DNA of 64,000 nucleotides from Plasmodium relictum (taxonomy: Eukaryota > Apicomplexa > Aconoidasida > Haemosporida > Plasmodiidae): the NCBI RefSeq assembly GCF_900005765.1, contig NC_041682.1:598420-662419 (forward strand), read 5' to 3'. The notes under the pieces were generated by a model. That model had not been told where the DNA came from and did no database searches. It saw only the letters and a list, made by a program, of their open reading frames with translations. The translations under genes and the position numbers were made by a program. Position 1 is the stretch's first letter; the number at the start of each line of letters is the position of its first letter. Shown here in pieces: positions 32,408 through 42,107 of the stretch.

Positions 32408-33919
32408 ATGAAGATAGATGATAATAATAAAACGGAATGCTCTTCTGGTAGTTTAGAAAAGAATAAGTTTTTCAATACCTCATTTAAATATGTATTATCT
32501 GCATGTATAGCATCTTTTATATTTGGGTATCAAGTTAGTGTTTTAAATACTATAAAAAATTTTATAGTTGTTGAATTTGAATGGTGTAATGGTGTTGATA
32601 GATTAAATTGTGATACAAATACAATACAAAGTTCCTTTTTATTAGCATCAGTTTTTGTTGGTGCAGTTATTGGTAGTGGTTTTTCAAGTTACTTGGTACA
32701 GTATGGAAGAAGATTTTCCTTACTAGTAATTTATAATTTTTTTGTTATTGTTAGTATTTTGACGTCAATAACTCATCATTTTCACACAATTTTATTTGCT
32801 CGTCTATTAAGTGGTTTTGGTGTTGGTTTAATTACTGTTAGTGTACCTATGTATATATCAGAAATGACACATAAAGATAAAAAGGGAGCATATGGTGTTT
32901 TACATCAATTATGTATTACTTTTGGAATTTTTATCGCTGTATTATTGGGATTAGCTATGGGTAGTGGTCCTGATGCAAAGTCAAAGGATCCGTTATCTAA
33001 CTTTGAAAAAATATGGTGGAGATTAATGTTTTTAATTCCATCTTTTATATCTCTTTTAGGTATTTTCTTATTAGTATTTTTTTTTAAAGAAGAAACACCA
33101 TATTATTTATTTGAACATGGGAAAATAGAAGAATCGAAGAAAATTTTGAAAAAAATATATGGAACTGATGATGTTGATGAACCTCTAAAAGCTATTCAAG
33201 AAGCTATTGAACAAAATGAAGCAGCAAAAAGAAATTCTTTATCATTATTAGCTGCATTAAAAATCCCCTCTTATAGATATGTTATATTATTGGGTTGTAT
33301 TTTATCAGGATTTCAACAATTAACAGGTATAAACGTTTTGGTTTCTAACTCAAATGAATTATACAAGGAATTTTTGGATAAAAATTTAATAACTATTTTA
33401 AGTGTGATTATGACCGTAATTAACTTTTTAATGACATTCCCAGCTATTTATATTGTTGAAAAAATAGGAAGAAAAACTTTATTACTATGGGGATGCGCTG
33501 GTATTATTGTTGCATATCTACCAACAGCTATTGCTAATGAAATTAATAGAAAATCACATTTCGTAAAAATGCTTTCAATAGTTGCAACTTTTGTTATGAT
33601 TATTTCATTTGCTGTGTCCTATGGTCCAGTTTTGTGGCTTTATTTACATGAAATGTTTCCATCCGAAATAAAAGATAGTGCAGCAAGTTTGGCTTCTTTA
33701 GTAAATTGGTTATGTGCAATTATTGTTGTATTTCCATCAGATGTTATCATAAAAAAATCTCCATCTGTTCTTTTTATTATTTTTGCAATTATGTCTATTA
33801 TTTCTTTCTTGTTTGTTTTATTTTTTGTTAAAGAAACCAAAGGAAATGAAATAGGAACAAGTCCATATATTTCAATGGAGGAAAGACAAAAGCATATGAT
33901 AAATAAGGAGGCAGTTTAA
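32408..33919 (+). CDS. HT1: Hexose transporter HT1
   Basis: A single exon of 503 residues, against 504 for P. falciparum HT1. It is a major facilitator (SLC2/sugar porter) protein with 12 predicted membrane helices. Sugar-porter signatures are present: QYGRRF in loop 2-3, PMYISEM after helix 4 (family PxYxSE), EKIGRKTLLL in loop 8-9 and SFAVSYGPVLWLYLHEMFPSE with the helix 10 GPVxW motif. Gln167 (in LHQLCITFG) corresponds by a two-residue offset to Gln169 of PfHT1, the residue tied to fructose recognition, and Gln303/Gln304 (GFQQLTGIN) are the conserved hexose ligands. It sits in the parasite plasma membrane and brings in glucose and fructose, the main energy source of blood stages. It is flanked by long intergenic regions, as expected for a strongly expressed gene. 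Confidence 0.97.
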   Translation: MKIDDNNKTECSSGSLEKNKFFNTSFKYVLSACIASFIFGYQVSVLNTIKNFIVVEFEWCNGVDRLNCDTNTIQSSFLLASVFVGAVIGSGFSSYLVQYGRRFSLLVIYNFFVIVSILTSITHHFHTILFARLLSGFGVGLITVSVPMYISEMTHKDKKGAYGVLHQLCITFGIFIAVLLGLAMGSGPDAKSKDPLSNFEKIWWRLMFLIPSFISLLGIFLLVFFFKEETPYYLFEHGKIEESKKILKKIYGTDDVDEPLKAIQEAIEQNEAAKRNSLSLLAALKIPSYRYVILLGCILSGFQQLTGINVLVSNSNELYKEFLDKNLITILSVIMTVINFLMTFPAIYIVEKIGRKTLLLWGCAGIIVAYLPTAIANEINRKSHFVKMLSIVATFVMIISFAVSYGPVLWLYLHEMFPSEIKDSAASLASLVNWLCAIIVVFPSDVIIKKSPSVLFIIFAIMSIISFLFVLFFVKETKGNEIGTSPYISMEERQKHMINKEAV

Positions 33920-34300
33920 ATACATTTTTATTAAAATTAATTTAAAATTTATTAAGAAAAAAAAAAAAAAGAAATAGAAGAATAAAATAAAATAAAAAAG
34001 AATAAAAAAAAGCATGAACATTTGAAGAAAAAAGAAATATATCAATGATTTAATTAAAATTTTTTTTCTTTTTGTTTATTTTATTTTTTTATTTTTTAAA
34101 TGAGATAAAAATATATGTTGAATAAGCTTGTTTCTTATAATTAATGTAAACATAAATGCATATGAGTTAACGATATTATTAGAATGTTTTTAGTAAATAT
34201 TTTAATTTTTATTAAAAAAGGCAAATATATATATATTAGAACAACTGTAAACATTTTTTTTCTAAGAATTATTTATGGTATATATTAAAATAATGATACG

Positions 34301-34333
<33 letters not shown>

Positions 34334-35112
34334 TTTAGATTTCATACATATTTTACTTACGCTAAGTATTACATCTGAAAACAAATTATTTATTTTAATA
34401 TTATTTTGAAGTTCTTTTTTAATGTATGCCTTTCATAGTTATTCAAATAAAATAAAAAATATGGGAAAATAAATGAAGATTTATATATTTTGAGAAAGTT
34501 GAATGCTATACAAAATTTAATCTTGTAGAAATAAAAAAAAATGACAAAATTTTTAAAAAAGAAAGCATTAAAGAAGAAAAGATATCTTTATTTCATAATT
34601 TAAAGAAATATAAAAGAACTATCAAATATTGATAGTGTAAACCATTGAAAAGAAAATATTTATAAAATTTTAAATGACAAAAAATAATACCTTATTTTAT
34701 AAATATTACTTATTAAAATTTAACATATATATTTAAAAGAAGGGACATTTAAGATATTTATCATTTATAAATTTATAAAAAAAATTTCTTATTTAAGTAA
34801 TAAAATTTCATAACAGTTTAATTGTTTTAACTTTTTTTTTTTTCTTATTTACATTATCAATTTTATATTTACTAAAAAGTTTTTCATGATAATGTTTCAT
34901 ATACATTATTATTAAATGAAAATGAGAGAAAAAAAAAAAAAAAAAAGCGCTACATATATATGCTAAAAAGAAAAAAAAAAAAGTTTTAATTTTATTATAA
35001 GTTTTATTATAACATAAAATAAATGAATAAATAAAAAGATAAAAATTAAAAATTAAATAAAAAAATGTGAATTAAATAATTTTTTTTTTTTTTTTTCTTT
35101 TAATATAATGAT
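33920..35112. other. Intergenic region HT1/XRN with an open coding-like block
   Basis: About 1.2 kb, tandem orientation. It contains a T31-class homopolymer near 34302-34332. An open frame at 34477-34632 (51 codons, no ATG at its start) has a composition closer to coding than its surroundings and is reported as a finding. The rest is A/T runs. Confidence 0.5.
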
Positions 35113-37896
35113 ATGCTCCAATATATAAATTTAAAATCTTTATTTTTTCTTTTTATATTTTCATTATTAGCTAAATGCGGTATACCCGGATTACATAAAT
35201 GGTTAATTAACAACTTTCCTAGTTGTGTAAAAGTTGTTCATAAAAATAATTTACTTGATATAAAAAACTTTAAAAGAAATATTAAAATAAATACAACTAA
35301 AAAAAAGGAAAATATATTTGAAGTAGATAATTTATTATTTGATTTAAATCAACTACTTCACAAAGCAAACGTGAAATTTATTAGTTATGACAATTATTTT
35401 TTTAAATTGTCTATCTTAATAAAAAATGTATTGAAAAAGTTTCATCCTAGTAAAAATGTTATTTTTGCGATTGACGGAATATGCCCATTTTCAAAATTGA
35501 AATTACAAATAAAAAGAAGAGCAAAGGTGAAATCACAAGAAAATGAAAACTTGCATATTTCTGAAAATGATAAATATATAAATGATATAACATGTGGAAG
35601 TATATTTATAAATAAAATTTCTTATTTTCTTGTGAATTTTGTAAAATATTTATCATCACTTCAGAAGTATGAAAATGTAAAATTTTTTGTTTCTACTGAT
35701 AAAGAAATAGGAGAAGGTGAACTTAAACTTATGAATTGGATAAATAATTATGTTTATATCGAAAAGAACAAAAAAAAAACGAATAATAAAAATAATGACA
35801 ATTCAAATAAACCACAAAGAGATATTAATATATTTGCTGGAGACAATAAAAAATATTATAAAAATGTAGAAGAAGAATCATTTGTTATAGTTGGTGCTGA
35901 TGCAGACTTATTACTACAATGCTTAGCTTTAGACAATATACATAACATATTTATATATACATATCAAACATTTAATATGAATATATGTGATAATAAAAAT
36001 AAGAAGGAAAATCATCTAATGGGATATGAAAAAAGTAATTTTACTAAGAATAATAAGGATGAATTAATAGGAAATTTAAAAAAAAATAAAAAAAAAATAA
36101 AGGTTTTATATAATTTAAGTACTTTTATTAATTTATTTTTAAATAAATATCCTCAATCTTTTGAATTTATAAAAAGAGATTTATTGATTTTATTTATTTT
36201 AAAAGGAAATGATTACCTACCAAAAATTAAAGAAGGAAATTTCTGCATTTTTTTTGAAGCATATTTTAAGATGTTAGAAAAAATTAAAAAAATTAAAAAT
36301 GAAGAAATATACTGTGGATTTTTAAATAAAAATTATGTATTAAATAAAAAAAACTTTTTAACTTTTTTAAATGAAGTACAGAAAATTATTAGCTTTTCTA
36401 ATAATTTTTTAAATTATAATAGTCAAGATGCTAGTAATAATAGCACAAATACAAATGAAAATATTTTTAAAGAAAATTATTCTTGTCTTCCGTTATCTTT
36501 CTTAAATGAATTAATAAGTAAACGTATAATAGAAAAGGATGATATACTAATAGAAATTATTAAAGAAAATGATTTATATAAATGTACTCTGACATATTTT
36601 AAAAATAATGAAAAATATTACTATTCAGCTGCTTCAAAAAAAAAAAAAATTTCGATGCATATAGCAGCTTATAGTCTCTTAAAAAATAATTTTTCTTCAT
36701 ATATAAAGTATATTGATTCAAAAATACTTGATAGCAACAAAAAGGAAACAAATGGCATTAAAGAGATGAATTGTGACGATTCACTAAAAAATAAAAGCTC
36801 TTATTTGGAAAAGGAAAAAAAAAAATTTAGCATAAGAGAAAAAGAACCTAAAATAAATGACGAGAGTAAAAGTAACATAATAAATAATGAAATAAAAAGC
36901 AGGGAAGTAAATAATAGGAATAGTAATAAAATGGATAAAACAAAAATTATTAATTCAAATGAAAAATGCAACTATGTATTTAATGGAAACCATGAAAATG
37001 AAGACATGAAAATGGAAATATATTTGACAAAGGTTTATCAAGAAAAATATAAAAATAAAATGAATTACGAAGAAGAAAAGAAAATTGTTGAAAATTATAT
37101 ACAAGGCATACATTGGGTAATAGAAATGTATACAAAGACATATTGCAAAAATTTTAATTTTTTTTACAAATATTTATCCAGCCCTTCATTATTAAGTTTG
37201 TATTACCATTTGTCAAAATCTGATGAATTAACAAATTATAATAGTGGCTATGAAAATATTATGAAAAATATTAATTTAAATATTTTTAAAAATAATTATG
37301 AATATTATAATTTTATTAATTTTTGTATTAATAAATACAATAACTTGAAATTCAAATTAAATTCTTTAAAAAATGAGCAACATGATGAAGAAAAAGAAGA
37401 AATTAAAAAATCTTCCTTTATAATAATGAATAAAAAAAAAAATAATTTTTTTGAAAATATATATGATATTTTATTTTCAAAAAATATAAATATTGTAAAA
37501 GATAATATTAAAAAATTAAATAAAATATTAAGAACTACAGTGTATAACAAAAGAATTATTAATTACTACTGGAATATCTACGCACAAAAATTAAAAAAGT
37601 TTTATAAAATAATATTTTACAAAGGTAAAAAAATATATATATCAAAATTTTCTTTATTTGAAGTAAGATTAGATACTAATAAAGCAAATAATTCTACTTA
37701 CGAACAAAAACTTACTAAAAATAAGATTTACAATAATGAGGAAAAATTGGATATCGAATTTGATAATTTTAACGACAGATTAAATAATTTAAAAAAAAAT
37801 AGAATTTTTTGTAAAAATTCATTAAATTACTCTAATAAAAAAAAGATAATAAAAAAAATAACACAAAAAAAATATATAAAAGTAGTTTATCGTTAA
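35113..37896 (+). CDS. XRN-family 5'-3' exoribonuclease
   Basis: A single open frame of 927 residues. Every XRN catalytic block is present: GIPGLHKWLINNFPS (canonical N-terminus GVPxFFRWL), LLFDLNQLLHKA (Asp), VIFAIDGICPFSKLKLQIKR (Asp and basic pocket), EIGEGELKLMNWI (Glu), VIVGADADLLLQCLA (two Asp) and LFILKGNDYLPKI (Asp). Long Asn/Lys-rich inserts separate the blocks. Family role: 5'-3' decay of 5'-monophosphate RNA. Oddly, about 22 residues precede the usual N-terminus, including a hydrophobic stretch (SLFFLFIFSLLAKC) that looks like a signal peptide. The same DNA also looks like an intron 3' end (pyrimidine-rich, TTATTAG), so the leader may be untranslated intron with an unseen first exon. 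It is smaller than XRN1 and lacks a clear XRN1 C-terminal SH3-like region. Confidence 0.88.
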   Translation: MLQYINLKSLFFLFIFSLLAKCGIPGLHKWLINNFPSCVKVVHKNNLLDIKNFKRNIKINTTKKKENIFEVDNLLFDLNQLLHKANVKFISYDNYFFKLSILIKNVLKKFHPSKNVIFAIDGICPFSKLKLQIKRRAKVKSQENENLHISENDKYINDITCGSIFINKISYFLVNFVKYLSSLQKYENVKFFVSTDKEIGEGELKLMNWINNYVYIEKNKKKTNNKNNDNSNKPQRDINIFAGDNKKYYKNVEEESFVIVGADADLLLQCLALDNIHNIFIYTYQTFNMNICDNKNKKENHLMGYEKSNFTKNNKDELIGNLKKNKKKIKVLYNLSTFINLFLNKYPQSFEFIKRDLLILFILKGNDYLPKIKEGNFCIFFEAYFKMLEKIKKIKNEEIYCGFLNKNYVLNKKNFLTFLNEVQKIISFSNNFLNYNSQDASNNSTNTNENIFKENYSCLPLSFLNELISKRIIEKDDILIEIIKENDLYKCTLTYFKNNEKYYYSAASKKKKISMHIAAYSLLKNNFSSYIKYIDSKILDSNKKETNGIKEMNCDDSLKNKSSYLEKEKKKFSIREKEPKINDESKSNIINNEIKSREVNNRNSNKMDKTKIINSNEKCNYVFNGNHENEDMKMEIYLTKVYQEKYKNKMNYEEEKKIVENYIQGIHWVIEMYTKTYCKNFNFFYKYLSSPSLLSLYYHLSKSDELTNYNSGYENIMKNINLNIFKNNYEYYNFINFCINKYNNLKFKLNSLKNEQHDEEKEEIKKSSFIIMNKKKNNFFENIYDILFSKNINIVKDNIKKLNKILRTTVYNKRIINYYWNIYAQKLKKFYKIIFYKGKKIYISKFSLFEVRLDTNKANNSTYEQKLTKNKIYNNEEKLDIEFDNFNDRLNNLKKNRIFCKNSLNYSNKKKIIKKITQKKYIKVVYR

Positions 37897-39240
37897 AATG
37901 AAAAGAAAAAAGAAAGAAAATCATATATATATATATAGTTTATCATCAAATATATATTTGTTAATAAAAGAAATGAAAATAGTATTATTAATGAAAAATT
38001 TAGCTTCAGCTTTTATTTTGTGTATCCTTTCCACTTTATTTTAAAATGATGTATTTTAATTTTAGATACTTTTTATTTATTTTAAAATTTTTTTTATATA
38101 TTTGTAATCATTCATTATATATGTGTTAATTTTTTTAAGTATATTTTTTATATGAATGTATTAATTACATTTAATTTTAATTATTAAATATATTTTTATT
38201 GAATTATATTTTTTGAAATAATTAAAATGAATAATTTGTTTCTTTTTATTTTTTCATATTTTTTTTAATTAACAGTTAGTTTTATACACTTTTATAATTT
38301 AGAATTATAAATTTACATATTAATATAAAAAAAACAAAAAAAAAAAAAATACAAAAAATTGTGTTAGGAACTTATATGTAGTTTTTACATAACACTTTTA
38401 TTTAGTTGTAATCTATGTTTTATAACTTTAATTTTTTGTTTTATTTGTATTCTTATAATAATAAATACTTTTAATATTCTTTAATAAAAATTGCTTATAT
38501 TTATATATAAAAAAATAGAATTTTTATAAAGAATTTTAAAATATGTTTTTTAAAATATTTCCCTTGATCATCCAAAAAAAAAAAAATAAAATAAATTAGT
38601 ACCCTTATGCAAATTAATATTTTAAAGATAAAGCATTAATAAAAATGAATTTCAAATAAGTTTCTTCTTATTTTATATATATCATAATTAATATAAAGTA
38701 TTTCAAAATACATAAATATTTTTTTTGTATAAATTTATAACAAAATAAGTAAAAGCGAAAAGAATAGTTACAAATGCTTTTAATGCCTACATTAAGGAAT
38801 TTAAAATTTTATCTTAATTTTTTAAATAAGAATTTCTCTAACTTTATGAAACAATTATAATTTTAAAAATAAAAACAATTCATATAAAAATTTATATATA
38901 AAAAATACTTTGGCATCATCTGTTATTCTATATATTTTTTTTTTAATTTTTTATAAAGCAAAATTTGAATATTTTTTATTATTATTTAGAGTTTTAAGGT
39001 AGATAATATTTTGTTTAATTTTTTATTAATTAAATATATTTATCTATATTCAAGTATAAAGTTATTTAGTCACAAGTTTTTTTCATCAAAATTATTTATT
39101 TGTAAAATTTTATTTTTTTAAATTATTATAATTTGTTTTTAACAATTTTTTTTTTTTAATTATTGATATAATTTTTTGAAATTAATTTATTATATATATA
39201 TATATATATATATATTAATAAGAAAATATAAAAAAAAGAA
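37897..39240. promoter_or_regulatory. Intergenic region upstream of aspartate aminotransferase
   Basis: About 1.34 kb in tandem orientation. A 23-codon frame at 37973-38044 codes a hydrophobic, signal-peptide-like segment (see findings). An (AT)n tract lies just before the AspAT start (about 39191-39214). Otherwise only A/T runs. Confidence 0.5.
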
Positions 39241-40458
39241 ATGGAAAACGTATTGTCGAATTTAAAGGATAGTAAACCTGATATTATTTTAACAAGCACA
39301 CGTGAATTTACAAAGGATAAATCAGAAAAAAAAGTAAATTTGTCTATAGGTATATGCTGTACTGAAGATGGGGGGTTACATGTATTTAAAAGTGTATTAG
39401 AAGCAGAAAAATTAATTTTAGAAAAAAATAAGGAAAAACCTTATTTATTAAGTAATGGTACTAAAGATTTTTCTATTTTAACTCAAAAATTAATTTTTGG
39501 AGAAAATTCAGAATATATGAGAGACAAGAGAATATGTTCTATTCAGACAATAGGGGGTACAGGTGCTATATTTATAATATTGGAATTTTTAAAGGGTTTT
39601 AATATTGATAGTATATATGTAACAAACATTCCATATGTAAATCATATTTATATGATAGAATCATTTGGTTTTAATTTAAAATATTTGAAATATTTTGATT
39701 CTGAATTATTAGATATAAATTATGAATCATTTTTAAATGATTTAAGAAACATTGAAAATCGATCATGCATACTTCTTCAGGCCTGTTGCTATAATCCATG
39801 TAGTACAGATATTGAAGAAATGTATTTTGATGAAATAGCTGAAATAGTTTTAGAAAAAAATCATTTAGTTATATTTGATGTTGCTTACCAAGGTCTTGGA
39901 AATTCTGATATAGATAAAGATGTGCTATTAATTAGAAAATTTCAAGAAAAAAAAATTTCATTTGCTGTATGTCAATCTTTTTCTAAAAACATGTCATTAT
40001 ACGGTGAACGAGCTGGGGCTCTACACATTGTATGTAAAAACAAAACTGAGAGACAATTGCTTTTTAATAATTTACGTATTCTTATCAGAAGATTTTACAC
40101 ATCTCCTATTATTCATACCAATAGAATCGTTTGCGAAGTTTTAAAAAATGAAAAATTAAAATCCTTATGGTTAAAAGATTTATATGAATTATCCGATCGT
40201 ATTAAAAATAATAGAATTTTATTTTTTGATAAACTAGAATTTTATCAGAAAAAATATAATTTAAATTATGATTGGAATATTTATAAAAAGCAAAAAGGTA
40301 TATTTTCTTTTGTTCCAATTCTTGGTAATATTTACAAGAAGTTAAGGGATTATCATATATATATAATTGATAATGGAAGAATAAATATATCTGGTATAAC
40401 TCAAAAGAATGTCGATTATATAACAGAAAAAATATGTCTTTGTTTAAGTGAAATGTAG
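39241..40458 (+). CDS. AspAT: Aspartate aminotransferase
   Basis: A single exon of 405 residues, the length I recall for the P. falciparum enzyme. Fold-type I PLP enzyme landmarks are clear: QTIGGTGAIF (phosphate-binding glycine loop), LLQACCYNPCSTDIE (family HACAHNPTGxD, with the conserved Asn), IFDVAYQGLGNSDIDKD (PLP-binding Asp and Tyr), CQSFSKNMSLYGERAGAL with Schiff-base Lys249, and RINISGI near the C-terminus with the substrate carboxylate Arg. It interconverts aspartate + 2-oxoglutarate and oxaloacetate + glutamate, feeding pyrimidine synthesis and purine salvage. No targeting peptide is present, so it is probably cytosolic. The N-terminal part departs from other AspATs, as is known for the malarial enzyme. 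Confidence 0.95.
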   Translation: MENVLSNLKDSKPDIILTSTREFTKDKSEKKVNLSIGICCTEDGGLHVFKSVLEAEKLILEKNKEKPYLLSNGTKDFSILTQKLIFGENSEYMRDKRICSIQTIGGTGAIFIILEFLKGFNIDSIYVTNIPYVNHIYMIESFGFNLKYLKYFDSELLDINYESFLNDLRNIENRSCILLQACCYNPCSTDIEEMYFDEIAEIVLEKNHLVIFDVAYQGLGNSDIDKDVLLIRKFQEKKISFAVCQSFSKNMSLYGERAGALHIVCKNKTERQLLFNNLRILIRRFYTSPIIHTNRIVCEVLKNEKLKSLWLKDLYELSDRIKNNRILFFDKLEFYQKKYNLNYDWNIYKKQKGIFSFVPILGNIYKKLRDYHIYIIDNGRINISGITQKNVDYITEKICLCLSEM

Positions 40459-40994
40459 ACAAGAAAAAAAATATATATATTTACATTTTAATAAATATAG
40501 ATAAATAACTTTTTTTTTTTTTTTTTTTTATATTTCATTTATTTTATTTTTAATTAAATTCTGTGATTTAAAAATTTATTTTATATTAAATTTGCTTTAA
40601 TACATTTAGACACATATTTAGCAAAAAAAAAAATTTATTTTTTTTTTTGTTTATTTCTAAAATTATTATATATACATATATATATATATATAATAATTTT
40701 TTTATTTTATTTATTTTTTCATTAGATATAAATATATATATATATATATATATAATATTTTTAATTGTTATATATTTATTTTACATAAGAGTATATATAA
40801 TAATTTTTTTTTTTCTATTTCTTCTTGCTGTAGAGCATTATATTTCATTTTTATATGTAATATTAGGATATAATATATAAATAATCTATATTTAGAAATA
40901 AATTCCTTTTTTATTGATTATTAAAAAGGTTATTTTATGAAATACTAAAATTTTAAAAAATATTATACATTTTTATTTGTTAACACATAAAAAA
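40459..40994. other. Intergenic region AspAT/dynein light chain
   Basis: About 535 bases with several (AT)n tracts (near 40670-40695 and 40728-40752) and poly(T). No coding signal is accepted. Confidence 0.5.
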
Positions 40995-41791
40995 ATGAGT
41001 TCAGAAAATTTCTACCAAAATTTGAAGAAACATATGCAAAGTCTTTTAATTAGAGTATTCAAATAAAAAAAAAAAATATATATAGATTTTTATTTTTGTT
41101 AAAAAAAAAAAAAATAAAAAATCATAATAATTTATTTTTTATTTATTTCTAAACAAATATAGTATATTTACAAGAAAAAAAAAAAATAAGTCAAAAAATA
41201 AAATTTTTTTTTTTAGAAATCTGATATTCCTTATTATAATCAAAATAATATCGTCGATATAATAACTGGAGTATTAGATAAGTTTACCAATGCAAATACT
41301 AATGTTATTAATGTTGAAGTATTATTTCCTATTATATATTTTTTTTTTTTTATTTTTGTATTCCAAATTTTTATACTGTTATTATTTATATTCTATATAT
41401 TTTTATATTTAGCATATATTCGTTATTGCTAATTTTTATTTTTTTGTCTAGTATTTATTATTTGACTATTATATATTTATTAAATTATATACTGTCTATT
41501 ACTTTCTACATTTATCAAATATTTATTTTATTTCTCTTTTTAGAATGCTATAAAAAATATAAAAGAAATTTTAGATAGAAATTTCGGTGTTGGATGGATA
41601 TGTATAATAGGAGAATCATTTTCTTTTAACATCTCTGCTAAAGTTAAAATATATACATATGTACATATATATATATTTATATATATATATATTTAAACTT
41701 ATTTAAATTTTTAAATTTCTGTTTATAGGAAAATTCATTTTTATTTTGTTTTTATCAAGGATATTTAGCAATAGTTGTTTTTAAATGCTGA
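40995..41791 (+). CDS. Dynein light chain, LC8-like
   Basis: Four exons (40995-41054, 41217-41318, 41544-41642, 41729-41791), all phase 0, give 107 residues. After a 20-residue leader the protein follows the LC8/DYNLL pattern: IVDIITGVLDKF (helix 1), NAIKNIKEILDRNFGVGWIC (human IKKEFDKKYNPTWHC), IIGESFSFNIS (human IVGRNFGSYVT), then SFLFCFYQGYLAIVVFKC (human HFIYFYLGQVAILLFKSG). It would serve as a dimeric cargo or intermediate-chain hub of a dynein motor. It is clearly more divergent than canonical LC8 (the GSYVTHE groove strand is not conserved), so an axonemal DNAL4-type light chain is the main alternative, used in male gamete flagella. Intron 3 begins GTTAAA. Confidence 0.82.
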
Positions 41792-42099
41792 AATTCTCCC
41801 CCCCAAAAAAAAGATATTCTTATATAAATAAGAAAACATATTTATTTTCAAATTTAATTATAAAAAAACAAAAATTTGCTTAATTAAATTTCTCTCCCTC
41901 TCTCTATATATATATTTGTATTTACTAAAACAATTTATTACTTTTTATAATTTCAAAAGAAAATATATGTATATACGTTTCTTAGTCTAATTGGATAATT
42001 TTTTTTTTTTTTTTAAATACTCAAATATATATATATATATATATTTTTCTTCTATATTATATAAAGTTAATATGAGTTTATTTATTTCTTCATTAAACG
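41792..42099. other. Short intergenic region before the coiled-coil gene
   Basis: About 308 bases in tandem orientation. It contains a run of eight C residues near 41800 (unusual here), a CT/AT tract near 41890 and a short uORF at its end (listed separately). Confidence 0.5.
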
Positions 42100-42107
42100 A
42101 TGCATAA
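42072..42107 (+). promoter_or_regulatory. Upstream ORF overlapping the coiled-coil gene start
   Basis: ATG at 42072 opens an 11-codon frame (MSLFISSLNDA) that ends TAA at 42105-42107, after the main ATG at 42100 and in another frame. If transcribed, ribosomes using it would pass over the main start, so it could lower translation. Confidence 0.35.

Noticed and set aside
40647-40880. 77-codon plus-strand frame downstream of AspAT
   Set aside because: Made almost only of Tyr/Ile/Phe codons from AT dinucleotide runs; no coding-like composition.
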